This document shows positions 62,585 to 64,000 of a stretch of DNA of 64,000 bases, piece by piece. The position numbers were made by a program, and so were the translations under genes. The notes beneath the pieces are model-generated. The model was not told where the DNA came from. It saw only the letters and a list, made by a program, of their open reading frames with translations, and made no database searches. Origin of the DNA: Thauera aromatica_A (lineage in GTDB: Bacteria > Pseudomonadota > Gammaproteobacteria > Burkholderiales > Rhodocyclaceae); the NCBI RefSeq assembly GCF_023093595.1, contig NZ_JALLIK010000102.1, positions 50,977-114,976 of the forward strand, given 5' to 3'. Each line of letters starts with the position of its first letter. Position 1 is the first letter of the stretch.

Positions 62585-63708
62585 GGCGTTGGTGCAATAA
62601 AATGTCCTCCACCCCGGCGGCGCCGGATTTCGTGACGGTTTGAGGTCGAGCATGGCAGCGCGAACGAAGATGGATCCTGGCACAAGCAAGCCGAAGTACC
62701 GCTACCGGGTCACGAACTGGGCTGAGTACGACCGTGGGCTGGTCAGTCGGGGCGATCTGACGATCTGGTTCGACGAGGCGACGATCAAGGACGGCTGGAC
62801 GCCCCCGCCGCCGGTCGGGCGCGGCAAGCCTGGCCTGTATTCGGCGCTGGCGATCCAGACCTGCCTGACCCTGAAGACGCTGTTTCAGCTGCCCTACCGC
62901 GCCACCGAAGGGCTGATGAAGTCGCTGATGCGCCTCAATGGGCTCGATCTTCCGGTGCCCGACCACACCCACATGTCGCGCCGGGCGGCGCAACTGGCGG
63001 TGAAGATTCCGCGGCGCCCGCGCAAGGGGCCGGTTCATGTCGTGGTCGACTCGACCGGCCTGAAGATCTTTGGCGAGGGCGAATGGAAGGTTCGCCAGCA
63101 CGGGGTCGGCAAGCGCCGCACCTGGCGCAAGATCCATCTGGCGGTCGATGAGGCCGAGAAGGACATCATCGGCATCGAGGTCACCACCGCCGACTGGGGC
63201 GACAACGAAGTGCTTTCCGAACTGCTCGCGCAGGTCGATGGCGCGGTGATCCAGGTTTCGGCCGACGGCGCCTACGATACCGAAGGCTGCCATCGCAGCA
63301 TTGCCGAACGCGGCGCCAAGGCGACGATTCCGCCCCGAGACGGCGCGGTCCCCTGGGGGGACGATCATCCGCGCGATGCCATCCTTCAGGCGATTGCCGA
63401 GCGCGGGCGAGACGGCTGGAAAGACGATAGCCGCTACCATCGGCGCAGCCTTGCCGAGAACATGATGTTCCGCCTCAAGCAACTGGGTGATCGGCTGTTC
63501 TCGCGAATCTTCGAGCGTCAGGTGGCCGAAGCCCATGTCCGGGCCGCCATCCTCAACCGCTTCACCTACCTGGGCATGCCGCAATCGGTCCGGGCTGGGC
63601 AAATTGCGCCTGCTGCATGAAGCGGGAGGGGGAAAGGGGCAAATCATGCCGAAAGCCCAGAAGCTAAGCATTTGTTATATAAGAATTTGTTAATAGTGCA
63701 CCAACGCC
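62585..63708 (+). mobile_element. Complete IS5-family (IS903-like) insertion sequence, 1,124 bp
   Basis: Both ends start with the perfect 12-bp terminal inverted repeat GGCGTTGGTGCA, extending to 15 of 20 matches (left ...AATAAAATG, right ...CTATTAAC). The ends resemble the IS903 terminus GGCTTTGTTGAATAAAT. The element is flanked by 9-bp direct repeats ATGCAGATA and carries one intact transposase gene on the plus strand. Identical flanking repeats and an intact reading frame suggest recent insertion. It sits between the tRNA-Val terminator and the rrn promoter. Confidence 0.9.
62652..63620 (+). CDS. IS5-family transposase
   Basis: This DDE transposase is 322 residues from the ATG at 62652 (MAARTKMDPGTSKPKYRYRV); TTG at 62640 would add four residues. 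The catalytic residues are Asp133 (VVVDSTGLKIFG), Asp205 (QVSADGAYDT) and Glu269 (RRSLAENMMFRLKQLG), with the Y-(2)-R-(3)-E pattern (Y262, R265, E269) of IS4/IS5-type enzymes. The N-terminal region has the IS5-type NWAEYDRGLVSRGDLTIWFD start. The frame is complete and unbroken, so the element may be active. Confidence 0.94.
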   Translation: MAARTKMDPGTSKPKYRYRVTNWAEYDRGLVSRGDLTIWFDEATIKDGWTPPPPVGRGKPGLYSALAIQTCLTLKTLFQLPYRATEGLMKSLMRLNGLDLPVPDHTHMSRRAAQLAVKIPRRPRKGPVHVVVDSTGLKIFGEGEWKVRQHGVGKRRTWRKIHLAVDEAEKDIIGIEVTTADWGDNEVLSELLAQVDGAVIQVSADGAYDTEGCHRSIAERGAKATIPPRDGAVPWGDDHPRDAILQAIAERGRDGWKDDSRYHRRSLAENMMFRLKQLGDRLFSRIFERQVAEAHVRAAILNRFTYLGMPQSVRAGQIAPAA

Positions 63709-63717
63709 ATGCAGATA
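63709..63717. repeat. Right 9-bp target-site duplication of the insertion sequence
   Basis: ATGCAGATA directly follows the right terminal repeat and equals the left copy at 62576-62584. Confidence 0.9.
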
Positions 63718-63720
63718 TAC

Positions 63721-63774
63721 TCGAAAAAATAAGTTTGAAAAGCGGTTGACGGCGAGTTTTCAAGAATACATAAT
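63721..63774 (+). promoter_or_regulatory. Ribosomal RNA operon promoter with UP element
   Basis: TTGACG (63746-63751), an exact 17-bp spacer and CATAAT (63769-63774) form a strong promoter. The upstream 63721-63742 is A/T-rich (GAAAAAATAAGTTTGAAAAG), at the position of an UP element. The transcription start should be near 63781. Confidence 0.75.
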
Positions 63775-63785
63775 TCGCCTCCTTC

Positions 63786-63936
63786 GCTGCACGAGCAGCG
63801 GTTCTTTAAAAAATTGGACAACCGATAAGTGTGGGTGCTTGGTGGTTGTGGCTGAGACGGTTAATGCCGTTTGGTTTCACAATGATTAAGTGCTCATGCT
63901 GATGTAAGTCAGTATTTTGAGTACTTTGTAGGATTG
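63786..63936 (+). other. rrn leader with hairpin and boxA-like antitermination site
   Basis: GCTGC-ACGA-GCAGC (63786-63799) is a small hairpin. TTCTTTAAAAA (63802-63812) resembles boxA (E. coli TGCTCTTTAACA), which recruits the NusB/NusE antitermination complex. The rest up to the 16S start is leader RNA with no gene. Confidence 0.6.
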
Positions 63937-64000
63937 AACTTAAGAGTTTGATCCTGGCTCAGATTGAACGCTGGCGGCATGCTTTACACATGCAAGTCGA
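63937..64000 (+). rRNA. rrs: 16S ribosomal RNA, 5' end only (continues beyond window)
   Basis: AGAGTTTGATCCTGGCTCAG starts at 63944, equivalent to E. coli position 8, so the mature 5' end is near 63937. The following ATTGAACGCTGGCGGCATGC and TTTACACATGCAAGTCGA match betaproteobacterial 16S. Only about 64 nt are inside the window. Confidence 0.95.

Noticed and set aside
62425..63708. tRNA-Val plus IS as the end of an integrative element or genomic island
   Set aside because: There is no integrase and no repeated tRNA 3' end; the element is a simple IS with its own 9-bp target duplication.

Overview
The window is a 64 kb piece of a GC-rich proteobacterial chromosome. The start of the 16S rRNA gene at the right edge, the gene order (rlmE-ftsH-folP-glmM; tpiA-secG-tRNA-Leu-nuoA-N; tig-clpP-clpX-lon-hup) and the protein sequences point to a betaproteobacterium. 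Order Rhodocyclales (Thauera/Azoarcus/Aromatoleum type) is my best inference; no genus can be fixed from sequence reading alone. Almost everything is core chromosome. The accessory parts are an arsenic-resistance operon, one insertion sequence and one decayed gene fragment.

Layout. 1-7.9 kb: 3' half of carB overlapping greA, yhbY on the other strand, then rlmE, ftsH, folP, glmM. 7.9-11.8 kb: pstSCAB phosphate transporter behind a three-repeat Pho box; no phoU, phoB or phoR follows. 11.9-17.8 kb, all on the minus strand: a cation diffusion facilitator, a DUF2789 protein and an arsR-arsC-arsD-arsA-acr3 operon with a visible operator. 17.9-34 kb: tpiA, secG, tRNA-Leu(GAG) and the complete 14-gene complex I operon nuoA-N. 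34-39.7 kb: Nudix hydrolase, nadE, glnB, then on the minus strand a Smr-domain protein with a triplicated N-terminal motif, trxB and a Crp/Fnr-type regulator. 40-46.2 kb: ftsK, lolA, rarA, a small unknown gene (minus) and serS. 46.3-50.8 kb: mltF-like lytic transglycosylase (minus), a frameshifted remnant of a mannose-1-phosphate guanylyltransferase/isomerase gene, nadC, a second tRNA-Leu(GAG) (minus) and the bifunctional NAD(P)HX repair gene. 50.9-55.7 kb (minus): the conserved prkA-DUF444-spoVR stress cluster. 56.1-62.5 kb: protein quality control (tig, clpP, clpX, lon), hup and tRNA-Val. 62.6-63.7 kb: an intact IS5-family (IS903-like) element with a 9-bp target duplication. 63.7-64 kb: rrn promoter, leader and the first bases of 16S rRNA.

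How the parts work together. The nuo operon oxidises NADH, while nadE, nadC, the Nudix hydrolase and the NAD(P)HX repair enzyme maintain the NAD pool. Arsenate commonly enters cells through phosphate transporters, so the phosphate-uptake operon lying next to arsenate reduction, arsenite chaperoning and efflux is a functionally sensible neighbourhood, although the two are transcribed towards each other. Tig, ClpXP and Lon form a folding and proteolysis block in which lon has its own heat-shock-type promoter.

I found no clear new multi-gene defence, mobile or biosynthetic system. The observations most worth following up are small: the triplicated motif in the Smr protein, the ArsR with a C-terminal cysteine site, the promoter/palindrome overlap at lon, the hairpin inside the prkA operon, the IS lying against the rrn UP element, and the manC/algA relic.
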